A stretch of 64,000 bases of DNA from a bacterium (GCA_020625875.1 JAHLAX010000033.1:62001-126000); one strand, 5' to 3'; numbered from the stretch's first letter, positions 25,644 through 34,992 are shown. Notes: generated from the sequence alone by a model not told the origin. Program-made: numbers and translations.

Positions 25644-26609
25644 TTAATCCCATTTATTTACAATGCGTTTTTCTATCATTTCGTCATCAATTTCCATACC
25701 GAGACTTGTCAGAAGCTCCTGAGCGGCGTTATAACCCATCTTCTTCTGACGGTTATTCATCGCGGCTACCTCGATAATGTTGGAAAGGTTACGACCTGGC
25801 TTAACAGGAATAGTCATAATCGGAATATCAATTCCAAGAATATCCATATACTCGTTCTCGAGCCCCATTCTGTCGTAAGCTTTGGTTTTATCCCAGATTT
25901 CGAGATTAATAACCATATCAATCTTTTCGGATAGTTTAATCGAGCCCATACCAAAGAGGTTACGGGCATTAATAATGCCAACGCCTCTGAGTTCGACAAA
26001 ATGACGAATATTCTGAGGTGACTGACCAATTAGAGTACGGCTGTTAATCTTGCGAATTTCTACGGCGTCGTCAGCTATGAGGCGGTGTCCGCGCTTAATG
26101 AGCTCTATCGCGGTCTCGCTCTTACCAACTCCGCTGTCGCCGATGATAAGACAACCTTCGCCGTACACCTCGACCAGAACGCCGTGACGAGTAATACGTG
26201 GAGCAAGCTCGGTGCTCAAAAACGTAACAAGGCTCGCGACAACCTCAGATGTTAAATCTTCGGATTGAAGAATGGGAATCTGGTATTTTTCCGCAGCGGA
26301 CTGCATGGGGTCTGTCGGGTCATAACCACGTGCGAGAATAATAGCGGGAGGTCCGAACTGGAACAGTGAGTTCAACACATGATACTGCTGTTCAGCCCCG
26401 AAGCGCGCTAAAAACGAAAACTCCGTTTGTCCAAAGACCAGTGTTCTGGTTTTATCAAAGAAATCGAAGTATCCTGTAAGCGGCAATCCGGGACGGCTGA
26501 CGCTTATATTTGTAATAAACAATCCCTCGGGATCCGACGGAAGGTACAGCGGTTTCATTGACAGGTCATCAATAATCTTTTTGATAGAAACGGAATACTC
26601 GGTAGCCAT
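25644..26609 (-). CDS. hprK: HPr kinase/phosphorylase
   Basis: A 321-aa hexameric regulator that phosphorylates HPr on Ser46 at high fructose-1,6-bisphosphate and dephosphorylates it otherwise, controlling catabolite repression. Walker A GDSGVGKSETA (about 154-164), IADDAVEI, and the family signature VELRGVGIINARNLFG (about 204-219). First gene of the 16-gene operon, 50 bp after a promoter; GGTGGGG precedes the ATG. Confidence 0.97.
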   Translation of the reverse strand: MATEYSVSIKKIIDDLSMKPLYLPSDPEGLFITNISVSRPGLPLTGYFDFFDKTRTLVFGQTEFSFLARFGAEQQYHVLNSLFQFGPPAIILARGYDPTDPMQSAAEKYQIPILQSEDLTSEVVASLVTFLSTELAPRITRHGVLVEVYGEGCLIIGDSGVGKSETAIELIKRGHRLIADDAVEIRKINSRTLIGQSPQNIRHFVELRGVGIINARNLFGMGSIKLSEKIDMVINLEIWDKTKAYDRMGLENEYMDILGIDIPIMTIPVKPGRNLSNIIEVAAMNNRQKKMGYNAAQELLTSLGMEIDDEMIEKRIVNKWD

Positions 26610-26661
26610 AGTTTACCCCACCTTTTCACACAGGGAATACTTCCCCATTTATACAGAGTAT

Positions 26662-26690
26662 ATTATACTACAAATTAATCCGTTTGAAAA
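26662..26690 (-). promoter_or_regulatory. candidate promoter of the hprK-to-hemZ operon
   Basis: Minus strand TTTTCA (26685-26690), 17-bp spacer, TATAAT (26662-26667). The -10 is perfect and the -35 matches 4 of 6. A GGGGAAGTATTCCC imperfect palindrome lies between it and the hprK start. Confidence 0.6.
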
Positions 26691-26750
26691 GAGAAAATGA
26701 AAACTTTTTGTATTTTTATTCACAAAACGCAACCGATATAACCGAAAGCG

Positions 26751-27476
26751 CTATTCGTTGTTTTTAGATTTATGAAATACAGCTGTAAATGATCCAGAAA
26801 TATAATAAATAACAGATACCGAAAACACCGCCAGCATTAGTCCGTCCGCGCCTTTAAAAATATTAAGAGCAACTTTATCTTTCGGCAAAAGATTAAAATA
26901 CATAATAACAGCGAATATCAAAACAGAATAGATAATAAAGTAAAATCTTTTCTCTATAATAATATTGTCATACTCTAAAATAAATATTGCCGATGGATAT
27001 AATAACAGAAGCGGAATAATATAGTTTTTCAACTCAAAAACTGAGAAACTGAAGTTAATCTTAAATAACGAGGATATGATGATAAACAGAAGTGAAAACG
27101 CGACAAACGGAGTTATTATGACTGAGGCTCTGCAAAGTGGCTCTAAGCCTTTTAAAGAAGCTAAAACCGAAAAACCTAGTATTAACAATATCAAAAGTAT
27201 ATATGAGCTGTACCCAAGGTCTTTATTCATATACTTTACAAACTCAACGCTTATTATCCCGCATAATAATATGAGGAATAAACCCGCGAAAGATTTAACT
27301 ATATATCCAAAACCGCCCTTGTAAAGATAAACAATAATAAGGTTAATTATCAAAGCCAGAACAACAATAGCTGTCTGCAGAATTGACGGCTCGTGATCTA
27401 TAAAAAGCATAACGCAAAGCGAAGATAAAAACATCGAAAAGCAAAACTGAGCAAAAGTGATATGATTATTCTTCAT
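26751..27476 (-). CDS. short GerAB-like spore germination permease
   Basis: An about 241-aa membrane protein with seven or eight hydrophobic helices starting at ITFAQFCFSMFLSSLCVMLF. The start is the ATG at 27474-27476, 8 nt after GGGAGG and 11 bp inside gerAA. Position after gerAA and the membrane layout indicate a GerAB-type APC-superfamily subunit. It is clearly shorter than typical GerAB proteins (about 360 aa, ten helices), and sequence identity to the family is not obvious by eye. No gerAC follows. It may be a reduced or divergent germinant receptor subunit. Confidence 0.6.
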   Translation of the reverse strand: MKNNHITFAQFCFSMFLSSLCVMLFIDHEPSILQTAIVVLALIINLIIVYLYKGGFGYIVKSFAGLFLILLCGIISVEFVKYMNKDLGYSSYILLILLILGFSVLASLKGLEPLCRASVIITPFVAFSLLFIIISSLFKINFSFSVFELKNYIIPLLLLYPSAIFILEYDNIIIEKRFYFIIYSVLIFAVIMYFNLLPKDKVALNIFKGADGLMLAVFSVSVIYYISGSFTAVFHKSKNNE

Positions 27477-28920
27477 AAGGACTGCCTCCCTGCAAGCTCT
27501 GAACATTCATATCATATTCGGATAGCTTTTTCCACCCTAAACGCACAAAAACATCGCGCATATTCTTTTTTGAAAATGGCGCGAGAGGCGTCATATAGAC
27601 AACGCCGAGAGTTGATTTTGAACACATATAAACAAGCACAATAACTGATAACGAAGCTATACCGAGTATTCCCAGAATACCTCCCGCAAAAATAAACGAC
27701 AAACGCATAACAGTTATCTGGGGATAGAGGTCGGGAACAACATAACTGCAAATAGCCGATATAGCGACAGACATCAACGTAGGAGCGCCGATTATTCCCG
27801 CGTTAATCGCGCACTCGCCTATCACAAGCGCTCCCACTATGCTGACAGCGTGACCTAATACCTTCGGCAGTCGCAAGCCAGATTCACGCATAACCTCATA
27901 TATAAAGTCGATTACAAGAACCTCAACCATAAGCGGCAAGGGTGTATGGTCAATACTTTCTCTTATATTTGAATAAAGTATTCTAGGGAAATAATCAGGA
28001 TGAAAATTTACGAGAGCGATATATATACCCGGGAACAAAACCGCGACAAAGTAAGAGATGAATTTGATGATTCTGATAATCGCGGCAAAATATGGTCTGT
28101 TTGAATAATCGTCAACAGATTGAAAGTTTTCGACAAATAAATGAGGCATAATCAAGACAGAGGGAGTTCCGTCAACAATAATGCCGATTCTTCCCTCCAT
28201 AAGCTTGCCGCATAACGTGTCGGGGCGCTCGGTTATACCTACTCCTGTAAAAACCTCATTCTTTCCGCTGTCCTCAAGATACGGAACAAGATAACCGCTG
28301 CCGAGCAGAGTTTTGATATTACAGGCTTTTAGACGGTTACGAAGCTCTTTTACTGATGAGTTTGTTGCTTTGTTATTCAGATAAACCATACAAACTTCTG
28401 TATTGGATATTGAACCTATCGTCATTGTTTCGAATACAAGCTGCGGAGTTTTAATACGACGCCGTATCAGGCTCATATTTACTCTAGCCGCCTCGGTAAA
28501 ACCCTCTCGGCTGCCGCGCTGAACAAGCTCGCTCTCTGGCTCGGACACACTTCTGAACGCGAAGCCCTGAACACCTATTGCGAGCATACGCGCACAGCCG
28601 TCGACAGCAAGTACGGCAAATCCAGACATTGAAAATTGTATAACTTCATCAAATGTATTTATTGTAACTATTTCGCTTGCCGAGAGAATATTATTAATTA
28701 GAAAATCAAAAAGACCCTCCCCTGTTCGTTTACCAACATCAGCAGAGAGCATAGGATTAATCACTGAAATCGCCAGAGTTTCTTTGTCACTCATCCCCTC
28801 TGTTGTAAAAATCGCGCTTTGTTCGCCGTTTGAAAGTGTGAGTTCACGTACGGTAAAATCAGCGGAAGAAAAGGTTTTATTTCGCAGAGCGGAAATATTT
28901 TCTTTTAAAGAATTATACAC
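27466..28920 (-). CDS. gerAA: spore germination protein GerA family (GerAA subunit)
   Basis: A 484-aa subunit of a germinant receptor in the spore inner membrane. A large N-terminal soluble domain (about 1-270) is followed by a membrane region with helices near FISYFVAVLFPGIYIALVNF, HAVSIVGALVIGECAINAGI and LSFIFAGGILGILGIASLSV. The family phrases GRIGIIVDGTP and ESIDHTPLPLMVEV are recognisable. Overlaps the next, permease-like gene by 11 bp. Confidence 0.92.
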   Translation of the reverse strand: MYNSLKENISALRNKTFSSADFTVRELTLSNGEQSAIFTTEGMSDKETLAISVINPMLSADVGKRTGEGLFDFLINNILSASEIVTINTFDEVIQFSMSGFAVLAVDGCARMLAIGVQGFAFRSVSEPESELVQRGSREGFTEAARVNMSLIRRRIKTPQLVFETMTIGSISNTEVCMVYLNNKATNSSVKELRNRLKACNIKTLLGSGYLVPYLEDSGKNEVFTGVGITERPDTLCGKLMEGRIGIIVDGTPSVLIMPHLFVENFQSVDDYSNRPYFAAIIRIIKFISYFVAVLFPGIYIALVNFHPDYFPRILYSNIRESIDHTPLPLMVEVLVIDFIYEVMRESGLRLPKVLGHAVSIVGALVIGECAINAGIIGAPTLMSVAISAICSYVVPDLYPQITVMRLSFIFAGGILGILGIASLSVIVLVYMCSKSTLGVVYMTPLAPFSKKNMRDVFVRLGWKKLSEYDMNVQSLQGGSPYEE

Positions 28921-28998
28921 ATAATCACCCGATTTAATTTTGGCTTATATAGTATGTATTATTCAAACGTATAAGGCAATAGTATAAATGGTGATTGA

Positions 28999-29673
28999 AT
29001 GTTTGTAACGATAATCAGAACGATTCTTTTATATATACTGATAATATTCGCCGTAAGAGTTATGGGCAAGCGGCAACTAAGCGACCTGCAGCCATCTGAG
29101 CTCGTGATAACACTTATAATAGCGGATATTGCGTCAATACCTATGGAGGACAACTCTCGCCCGTTGTTGTCGGGAATAATACCAATGCTTGTTCTTGTAG
29201 CGCTGGAAATTATCGTCAGCGTATGTATGATGAAAAACTCGCGTTTCAGAAAGCTGATTTGCGGAAGCCCTGTTATGATTATCGAAAACGGAAAGCTGCT
29301 TCAGAACGAGATGAAACGGCTGAGAATCACAACCGAGGATTTATGCGTTCAATTAAGACAATCGGGTGTTTTTTCAATTGAGGATGTAGAGTACTGTATA
29401 GCAGAAACAAACGGAAAACTCAGCGTTCTTCAAAAGCCCTCAAAACGAAATCCGACAGCTGAGGATATGAACATTAATATTCAAGACACGGGGATTGAAA
29501 CCGTTATAATAAACGACGGAGAATTCTTGAATAATTCGTTAAAGCTTGTTGATTCAAACACAAAAAACATAAAAGGAATATTAAAAAAAGAAAACACTAA
29601 TATAAAAGATGTTTTTATAATGACATACAATCAGAATGGAGATTACAGAATCATAAAGAAGGATAAGATATGA
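28999..29673 (+). CDS. DUF421 (YetF/YcaP-type) membrane protein
   Basis: A 224-aa protein with three N-terminal transmembrane helices (IIRTILLYILIIFAVRVMG, ELVITLIIADIA, IPMLVLVALEIIVSVC) and a cytoplasmic DUF421 domain containing the conserved MGKRQLSDLQPSE segment. Family members (YetF, YrbG) occur widely in spore formers; function is not established. It is divergent from gerAA across 78 bp and overlaps the next gene by 4 bp, so the pair is co-translated. Confidence 0.88.
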   Translation: MFVTIIRTILLYILIIFAVRVMGKRQLSDLQPSELVITLIIADIASIPMEDNSRPLLSGIIPMLVLVALEIIVSVCMMKNSRFRKLICGSPVMIIENGKLLQNEMKRLRITTEDLCVQLRQSGVFSIEDVEYCIAETNGKLSVLQKPSKRNPTAEDMNINIQDTGIETVIINDGEFLNNSLKLVDSNTKNIKGILKKENTNIKDVFIMTYNQNGDYRIIKKDKI

Positions 29674-30053
29674 AGAGAGTATATATCGCTGTTGTATTTT
29701 TGATATTATGTATAACGGTCGGGACTGTTGAGTTTATAACAATAAACTCGAATGTGAATAACTATCTTGATAAGATAGAAAAAACTTCAACAATGGTAAA
29801 AAGAAACGAAATTAAAAAAGCTAAAAGTATATTGAAAGATACCGCTTTCAGCTTCGATAAATACAGCAAGAACGTTATGTACTGCTACTACAGGCACGAC
29901 GATCTATCGGAAATAACTGATGATTTATACACGCTTGAGGATATGCTGGATGACAATCGGGTAGAAGACTATCACGAAAAAAGCCATCTGCTTATAAAAA
30001 AGCTCCTTTCCCTGAAGGAAAAGGAGCATATAACAATTCAGAATATTCTATAG
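29670..30053 (+). CDS. DUF4363 family protein
   Basis: A 127-aa protein with one N-terminal transmembrane or signal-anchor helix (YIAVVFLILCITVGTVEFI) and a helical extracytoplasmic domain. It fits the DUF4363 family, which is commonly encoded beside DUF421 genes in Clostridia. Overlap with the DUF421 gene by 4 bp supports joint function. Its stop overlaps the end of znuB on the opposite strand by 6 bp. Function unknown. Confidence 0.8.
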   Translation: MKRVYIAVVFLILCITVGTVEFITINSNVNNYLDKIEKTSTMVKRNEIKKAKSILKDTAFSFDKYSKNVMYCYYRHDDLSEITDDLYTLEDMLDDNRVEDYHEKSHLLIKKLLSLKEKEHITIQNIL

Positions 30054-30854
30054 TTTAGATTTTATCTTTGAGATTATCAGGAACACAATGAACACCGCGC
30101 AGTTAAACAGAACTACTGTCGGCCCTGTGGGTATATCGAGATAATAAGAAAGCACAAGTCCGCACAAGAAACAAATTACCGACAAAATTCCAGAGGAAAC
30201 TATAACGGATTTGAAAGACTTGCATAGCTTCATCGAGGACAATGCGGGGAAAATTATGAGAGCTGAAATCAAAAGCGTGCCCATAATACGCATACCGATT
30301 ACGATTGTAAGCGCGGTAAGCAGCGCGATAATCATATTATAAAGCGAAGGTCTGATTCCCGAAGCTTTTGAAAACTCCTCGTCAAAAGTAACCGCGAAAA
30401 TCTTGTTATAGAAAACAGAGAATACGCCTATTACAACAACAGCGAGAATAACACATAAAACAGTATCAGCCTTTGTCGTGGCTAAAATAGAGCCAAAAAG
30501 ATAAGTGTTCAAATCGGTGTTCAGCCCTGATACACTGGCGACAATTACACCGACAGCCAAAGCTGTACACGAAATAACCGCGATCGCGGCGTCACCGTTA
30601 AGCTTGCTGTTTTTTGAAAGTCTCAAAAGGAAAAAGGCTGCTATAAGAACAACTGGCACAGCAACGCCGAGCGGCGCTAAATTAGCCGCGGCGGCAACCG
30701 CCAAAGCGCCGAAACCTACGTGGGAAAGTCCGTCGCCTATCATTGAGTATCGCTTGAGCACCAATACAACGCCTAAAAGCGCTGAACACAGCGAAACGAG
30801 CGTTCCGATAATCAGCGCTCTGACCATAAAATCATAGGAAAGTATTTCAATCAT
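30048..30854 (-). CDS. znuB: zinc ABC transporter permease ZnuB
   Basis: A 268-aa membrane permease of the ABC-3 family with about eight helices; the DGLSHVGFGALAVAA motif is the coupling region facing ZnuC. Start is ATG 30852-30854, overlapping the znuC stop as ATGA, with AGGGGAGGT just upstream. Substrate could be Zn2+ or Mn2+; the zinc assignment rests on the ZnuA-like partner only. Confidence 0.9.
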   Translation of the reverse strand: MIEILSYDFMVRALIIGTLVSLCSALLGVVLVLKRYSMIGDGLSHVGFGALAVAAAANLAPLGVAVPVVLIAAFFLLRLSKNSKLNGDAAIAVISCTALAVGVIVASVSGLNTDLNTYLFGSILATTKADTVLCVILAVVVIGVFSVFYNKIFAVTFDEEFSKASGIRPSLYNMIIALLTALTIVIGMRIMGTLLISALIIFPALSSMKLCKSFKSVIVSSGILSVICFLCGLVLSYYLDIPTGPTVVLFNCAVFIVFLIISKIKSKL

Positions 30855-31591
30855 AAGCGAATACCTCCCCTGTTGCTGCGGCAATCATCACACGGACAGT
30901 TTGTAATCAGGAATTTTTCGCCGTAGTTTGAGTGCATATAACGGTGAGTTGTACCGTAAAAATATCCGTCGCCCGCGAGATGAAGAATATGTGAGGCGTG
31001 ATTAACGGCTGACGTAATGTCGTGCGATACCATAACTATGGTGATTCCACCCTTGTTCAAATCCGCTACCAAGTCATAAAAATCCTGAGAAGCGAGCGGG
31101 TCAAGACCAGTGATGGGTTCGTCAAGAATAAGCAGCTTTGAAGTGGCGCACAAGGCTCTGGCGAGCAAAACACGCTGCTGCTGACCGCCCGAAAGCTCCT
31201 GAAAGCACTTGTTTTTCAAATCAAGAATACCGACCTTTTCCATATTATCGAGAGCGGATTTCTTTTGCTCCTTTGAATAGAACGGCAGCTTGCGGCGATT
31301 GAGCGTACCCGAAAGCACAACCTCATAGACAGAGCTCGGAAAATCGGACTGAATATCATTTTGTTGAGGAAGATAGCCGATATACTTTTTTTCGAGCCCG
31401 TCGCCGTATTCTATCGTACCGCTTATCGGATTAATTAGTCCGAGAAGCCCCTTCATCAGAGTGGACTTGCCGCTTCCGTTTTCGCCGACTATACACAGGT
31501 AATCGCCCTTATTGACGGCAAAGCTCAGATTCTCAAATACATCTGTGCCCTCATATCCCATTTTTAATTTTTCGCAAATTATATATGACAT
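30851..31591 (-). CDS. znuC: zinc ABC transporter ATP-binding protein ZnuC
   Basis: A 246-aa ATPase. Walker A GENGSGKST (about 37-45), Q-loop QQN, signature LSGGQQQR (about 138-145), Walker B LLILDEP and the H-loop SHD. The last 20 residues form an unusual Cys-rich tail with a CPCDDC motif and a basic end that the ATPase core does not need. It overlaps znuA by 1 bp and znuB by 4 bp. Confidence 0.93.
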   Translation of the reverse strand: MSYIICEKLKMGYEGTDVFENLSFAVNKGDYLCIVGENGSGKSTLMKGLLGLINPISGTIEYGDGLEKKYIGYLPQQNDIQSDFPSSVYEVVLSGTLNRRKLPFYSKEQKKSALDNMEKVGILDLKNKCFQELSGGQQQRVLLARALCATSKLLILDEPITGLDPLASQDFYDLVADLNKGGITIVMVSHDITSAVNHASHILHLAGDGYFYGTTHRYMHSNYGEKFLITNCPCDDCRSNRGGIRL

Positions 31592-32514
31592 TATCCGAGA
31601 GCCTCCTTCAATGATTTAAGATTCTGTTCAAACAAAGACATAAACGTAGCGCCTTGTTTTGATTGTTCCGAGGTAATATTGTGCAGAGAATAAAATGTTT
31701 TGATTTTTGCGTTTGAGTCCTCACATATAGTTTTCGCTAAACTGTCTGAAGAATTATCAATATGGAAAACAACGGGAACATTGTTATTTCTTGTATAATC
31801 AATAAGTTTTGTGACGGTTTTTATTGACGGCTGAGTTTCGGATGTACAGCCCGGAAAAGCGCTCTCATATTTTATACCGTATTCTTTAACAAAATATAAA
31901 AGCGGAAAACGGTCTGCTACAACCATAGGCATGTTAGCTGAGTTTTTAACAGCACTTTTGAAATCCTCATCAAGCTTATTCAGCCTATTAAGATAAGCTT
32001 TTGTATTTGATTGATAATACTCCTTATTGTTTTTATCTTTGTTGATTATTTCCCCGGAAATTGTTTTAACAAATTTCTTATCATTAGAGAGCGATGTCCA
32101 GATATGCTCGTCATACTCATCGCCCTTATTGTGGTCAATGTCCTCCTCATAAATAAGGTCGGCGTAATCAAACATACATAGTATTTTAACATCTGAACTT
32201 ATACTTTTGAGAATATCCTCAACCCACTCATCGCTTTCGCCGCCGTTGTATATAAAAATATCAGCATTCTGTATTCTGAGAATATCTTTTGGAGTAAGTT
32301 CAAAATCGTGAATTTCAGCTCCCGGTGAAATAAGCTGAGTTACCTCGGCTTTATCCCCTGTTATTTCTTTAGCGAAACTGTAATAAGGGAAAATTGTGGT
32401 TACAATACTTAGCTTGTCTGTTTTAACGACAGTATCGTCGCCGCAGGAGCACAAAGCGGCAATTGCCATTAAAGCCGCGAGCAACAGCGCTATTAACTTT
32501 TTTATGACAATCAC
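31591..32514 (-). CDS. znuA: zinc ABC transporter substrate-binding lipoprotein ZnuA
   Basis: A cluster A-I metal-binding lipoprotein of about 304-307 aa. Signal peptide KKLIALLLAALMAIAALCSC with lipidation at the second Cys. Candidate metal ligands are His in GAEIHDFE, His in DEHIW, and His in VVFHIDN. The only ordinary in-frame start is GTG at 32512-32514, but it abuts AAAGAGG with no spacing. By analogy with other genes here (AGGGTGATT then start), the natural start would be codon 32503-32505, which reads ATA. Either an ATA start, a damaged start codon or poor GTG use. The gene lies only 12 nt after the T-tract of the secF terminator. Confidence 0.85.
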   Translation of the reverse strand: MIVIKKLIALLLAALMAIAALCSCGDDTVVKTDKLSIVTTIFPYYSFAKEITGDKAEVTQLISPGAEIHDFELTPKDILRIQNADIFIYNGGESDEWVEDILKSISSDVKILCMFDYADLIYEEDIDHNKGDEYDEHIWTSLSNDKKFVKTISGEIINKDKNNKEYYQSNTKAYLNRLNKLDEDFKSAVKNSANMPMVVADRFPLLYFVKEYGIKYESAFPGCTSETQPSIKTVTKLIDYTRNNNVPVVFHIDNSSDSLAKTICEDSNAKIKTFYSLHNITSEQSKQGATFMSLFEQNLKSLKEALG

Positions 32515-32522
32515 CCTCTTTA

Positions 32523-32553
32523 AATTAAAAGGCTGTCCCGCGCTGAGACAGCC
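32523..32553 (-). terminator. intrinsic terminator of secDF
   Basis: Minus strand GGCTGTC (32547-32553), loop of 9, GACAGCC (32531-32537), followed by TTTTAATTT. It sits between secF and znuA, leaving almost no space for a separate znuA promoter. Confidence 0.7.
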
Positions 32554-32562
32554 TTTATAAGT

Positions 32563-33552
32563 TTATTTTTTGGTCGAAGCTTTCTTTTCTTCTCTCTTTT
32601 TCCACATAACCCAGAGCGGGCCAGCGATACAAAGCGAGGAGTAACAACCTGATACCAGACCGACCATCATCGGAATGGCGAACGCCTTAACGGAGTCAAG
32701 GTTATATACGATAGCCAGAATGAATACGATAGCAACAGCCGAAATGGTTGTGATTGATGTAATAATTGTACGACGCATAACCTTAGTAGCCGCTACGTTA
32801 AATACATCCTTGATGTCAGCCTTGTAGCCGATTCTCTTGCGTTCCTCACGAACACGGTCATAAACTACAACAGTATCGTTGAGCGAGTAACCGAGAATCA
32901 TAAGCGCTACAGCCATAAAGCTGGAGTCGATAGGCATACGGAAAATTACATAGAAGAAGTAGATAATAGCCAAATCGTGGAACAACGCGACCAAACCGAA
33001 CACACCAGCGGAAAGACCGCCGATTTTCTTGAATCGGATTGTTACGTAAAGCACCATCAATACAGCCGCGATAGCAACCGCTACAAGACACTTGAGCAAG
33101 AAGCTGAAGCCCATTGTAGCGTCAACCGAGCTGCTCTGCTCCATCTTAAAGTTGTTCTTAGGGAACGCCTTTTGGATGCTTGAAGTGATGTCCTTCTGTA
33201 ATTTTGTTGTGATTTTTGTTGTGCCAGAGAACTGAACGGTTAAAACATTCTTGTTGTTAACCATATCTTTTGAATCAGAGAAGGTAACAACATCATCAGG
33301 AGTAGCCTTCTGAACTAAGTCTCTGAGCTTGGCGTTGTCAACATCGCCTGTATAGCTGTACTTAATCATCGAACCGCCTGTGAACTGGATGTCCATAGTT
33401 GTTCCGAAAATGAAGTTACAAACAATACCAATTAAAATAATCGCGAGTGATAATCCGAAGAAAATCTTACGGTGCCCGATAAAATCCTTAGCGGGTTTAC
33501 CCTTTACCAACAGCTTTTCTTCTTCGGTCATTCTAACAAAATTATTTGCCAT
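32563..33552 (-). CDS. secF: protein translocase subunit SecF
   Basis: An about 329-aa membrane protein of the Sec accessory complex that uses the proton gradient to release translocated chains. Six helices; the SecF signatures GGSMIKYSYTG (periplasmic P1 entry) and GYSLNDTVVVYDRVRE (about 215-230) are present. The start is ATG at 33550-33552, with GGAGGTG 7 nt upstream inside the end of secD. SecD and SecF are separate genes here, not fused as in B. subtilis. Confidence 0.96.
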   Translation of the reverse strand: MANNFVRMTEEEKLLVKGKPAKDFIGHRKIFFGLSLAIILIGIVCNFIFGTTMDIQFTGGSMIKYSYTGDVDNAKLRDLVQKATPDDVVTFSDSKDMVNNKNVLTVQFSGTTKITTKLQKDITSSIQKAFPKNNFKMEQSSSVDATMGFSFLLKCLVAVAIAAVLMVLYVTIRFKKIGGLSAGVFGLVALFHDLAIIYFFYVIFRMPIDSSFMAVALMILGYSLNDTVVVYDRVREERKRIGYKADIKDVFNVAATKVMRRTIITSITTISAVAIVFILAIVYNLDSVKAFAIPMMVGLVSGCYSSLCIAGPLWVMWKKREEKKASTKK

Positions 33553-34963
33553 CCTTAACACCTCCGAAAAGCCATTTATGACGTACAACCTTGAAGCCCG
33601 CAACTGAACGGAGCATTACACGGCTCAGGAATACACCCATAATAAAGTTGGCGATAACACCGACGAGGAGTGTATAACCGAATGAGTAGATTGTACCTGT
33701 TGTAGACTGACCGAAAATCCATGAGAGGATGTTTGTAGGTCCGAATACAAGCAGAAGAATAATAGCTACGATAACGATAGTCATATTACCGTCGATAATA
33801 GCCGACAGGGAGCTCTTTGTACCTCTGTCCAGAGCGCCGTCAAGCGTACGGCCTGAACGCATTTCCTCGATAATACGCTCGGATGTGATAACGTTCGCGT
33901 CAACACCCATACCGATCGAGAGGATAAGACCCGCGATACCTGGCAAGGTCATAGTGAACGAGCTGAATACGGGGAAGTAACCCGAGATAGCGGCTATTGT
34001 AATACCCATCTGACCGATAAGCGCGATAACCGCGACAAAGCCGGGAAGACGGTACATAATAATCATAAAGATAGCAATAAGGATAAACGCGATAATACCA
34101 GCGTATGCCATCGCCATAAGTGAGTTCTCACCGAGAGAAGCTGATACGGAGCCGAATGAATCGGTCTCGAGCTTAAACGGAAGCGCGCCCGCCTGAATTT
34201 TATTGGCAAGATCTGTCGCCTCGGAAGCTGTAAAGTCGCCAGTAATCTGAGCGTTGCCGCCTGTGATTACACTCTGGATTGTGGGAGCTGAAAGCATAAT
34301 ATCGTCCATCCAGATAGATACAACCTGTCCGTTATACTTCTTTGTAATATCGGCGAATTTCTTAGCGCCTTCGCTGTTGAACTCAAGATATACAGCGTAA
34401 TTAGAAGCGCCCTTGGAACCTGAGGATGAATCGTTGTTAACGCCAGCCTGAGCCTTTTTAACATAAGAGCCATCCATCAAAACTTCTTCTGTATCACCTG
34501 TAGGTGTTGAATAAACCAGATTACCGTCAGAACCCATAGAAGTGTCCTTGTAGCTGTTGCCGGGACGGAATGTGAGCTTAGCGGTTGAGCTGATTTCCTC
34601 AATAGCCTTTTCTACGTTATATTCCTTTTCATCGGATTTCCACGGATAACGAACGATAATACGGTCCGTGTTATAGTCAGCGTAAAGCTCATAGTCAGTG
34701 ATACCCGAGCTAACCATACGGGTTTCAATAATTGACTTTGCCGAGTCGAGCTGTTCATTGGTCGCTTTGTAGCCGTCAGCAGGCTCAAACGTCGCCTCAA
34801 CACCGCCTCGAATATCCGTGCCCCATCTGATGTCAAAAATACCCTTGATCGCTGTTACCTTGTTATCACCTACATAGTAGGATACGCCGAAAATGGCGGT
34901 AAAGGAAAACGCGAGGATAAGAATGGCAACAATGAAAAACACGGGCTTTGGGATTCTTTTCAT
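33542..34963 (-). CDS. secD: protein translocase subunit SecD
   Basis: A 473-aa partner of SecF with an N-terminal helix, a large extracytoplasmic P1 domain (about 30-260) and five further helices. Motifs: IRWGTDIRGGVEATFEP, GGNAQITGDF and the transmembrane SIGMGVDANVITSERI. Start supported by GGAGG 9 nt upstream. Driven by a near-consensus sigma-A promoter at 35053-35081. Confidence 0.96.
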   Translation of the reverse strand: MKRIPKPVFFIVAILILAFSFTAIFGVSYYVGDNKVTAIKGIFDIRWGTDIRGGVEATFEPADGYKATNEQLDSAKSIIETRMVSSGITDYELYADYNTDRIIVRYPWKSDEKEYNVEKAIEEISSTAKLTFRPGNSYKDTSMGSDGNLVYSTPTGDTEEVLMDGSYVKKAQAGVNNDSSSGSKGASNYAVYLEFNSEGAKKFADITKKYNGQVVSIWMDDIMLSAPTIQSVITGGNAQITGDFTASEATDLANKIQAGALPFKLETDSFGSVSASLGENSLMAMAYAGIIAFILIAIFMIIMYRLPGFVAVIALIGQMGITIAAISGYFPVFSSFTMTLPGIAGLILSIGMGVDANVITSERIIEEMRSGRTLDGALDRGTKSSLSAIIDGNMTIVIVAIILLLVFGPTNILSWIFGQSTTGTIYSFGYTLLVGVIANFIMGVFLSRVMLRSVAGFKVVRHKWLFGGVKDGK

Positions 34964-34992
34964 GCCATAAGACCTCCAAATATTTTCTAAAA

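Noticed and set aside
28921-28998. SigG promoter for gerAA
   Set aside because: CATACTATA is present, but no matching -35 lies at the required distance.
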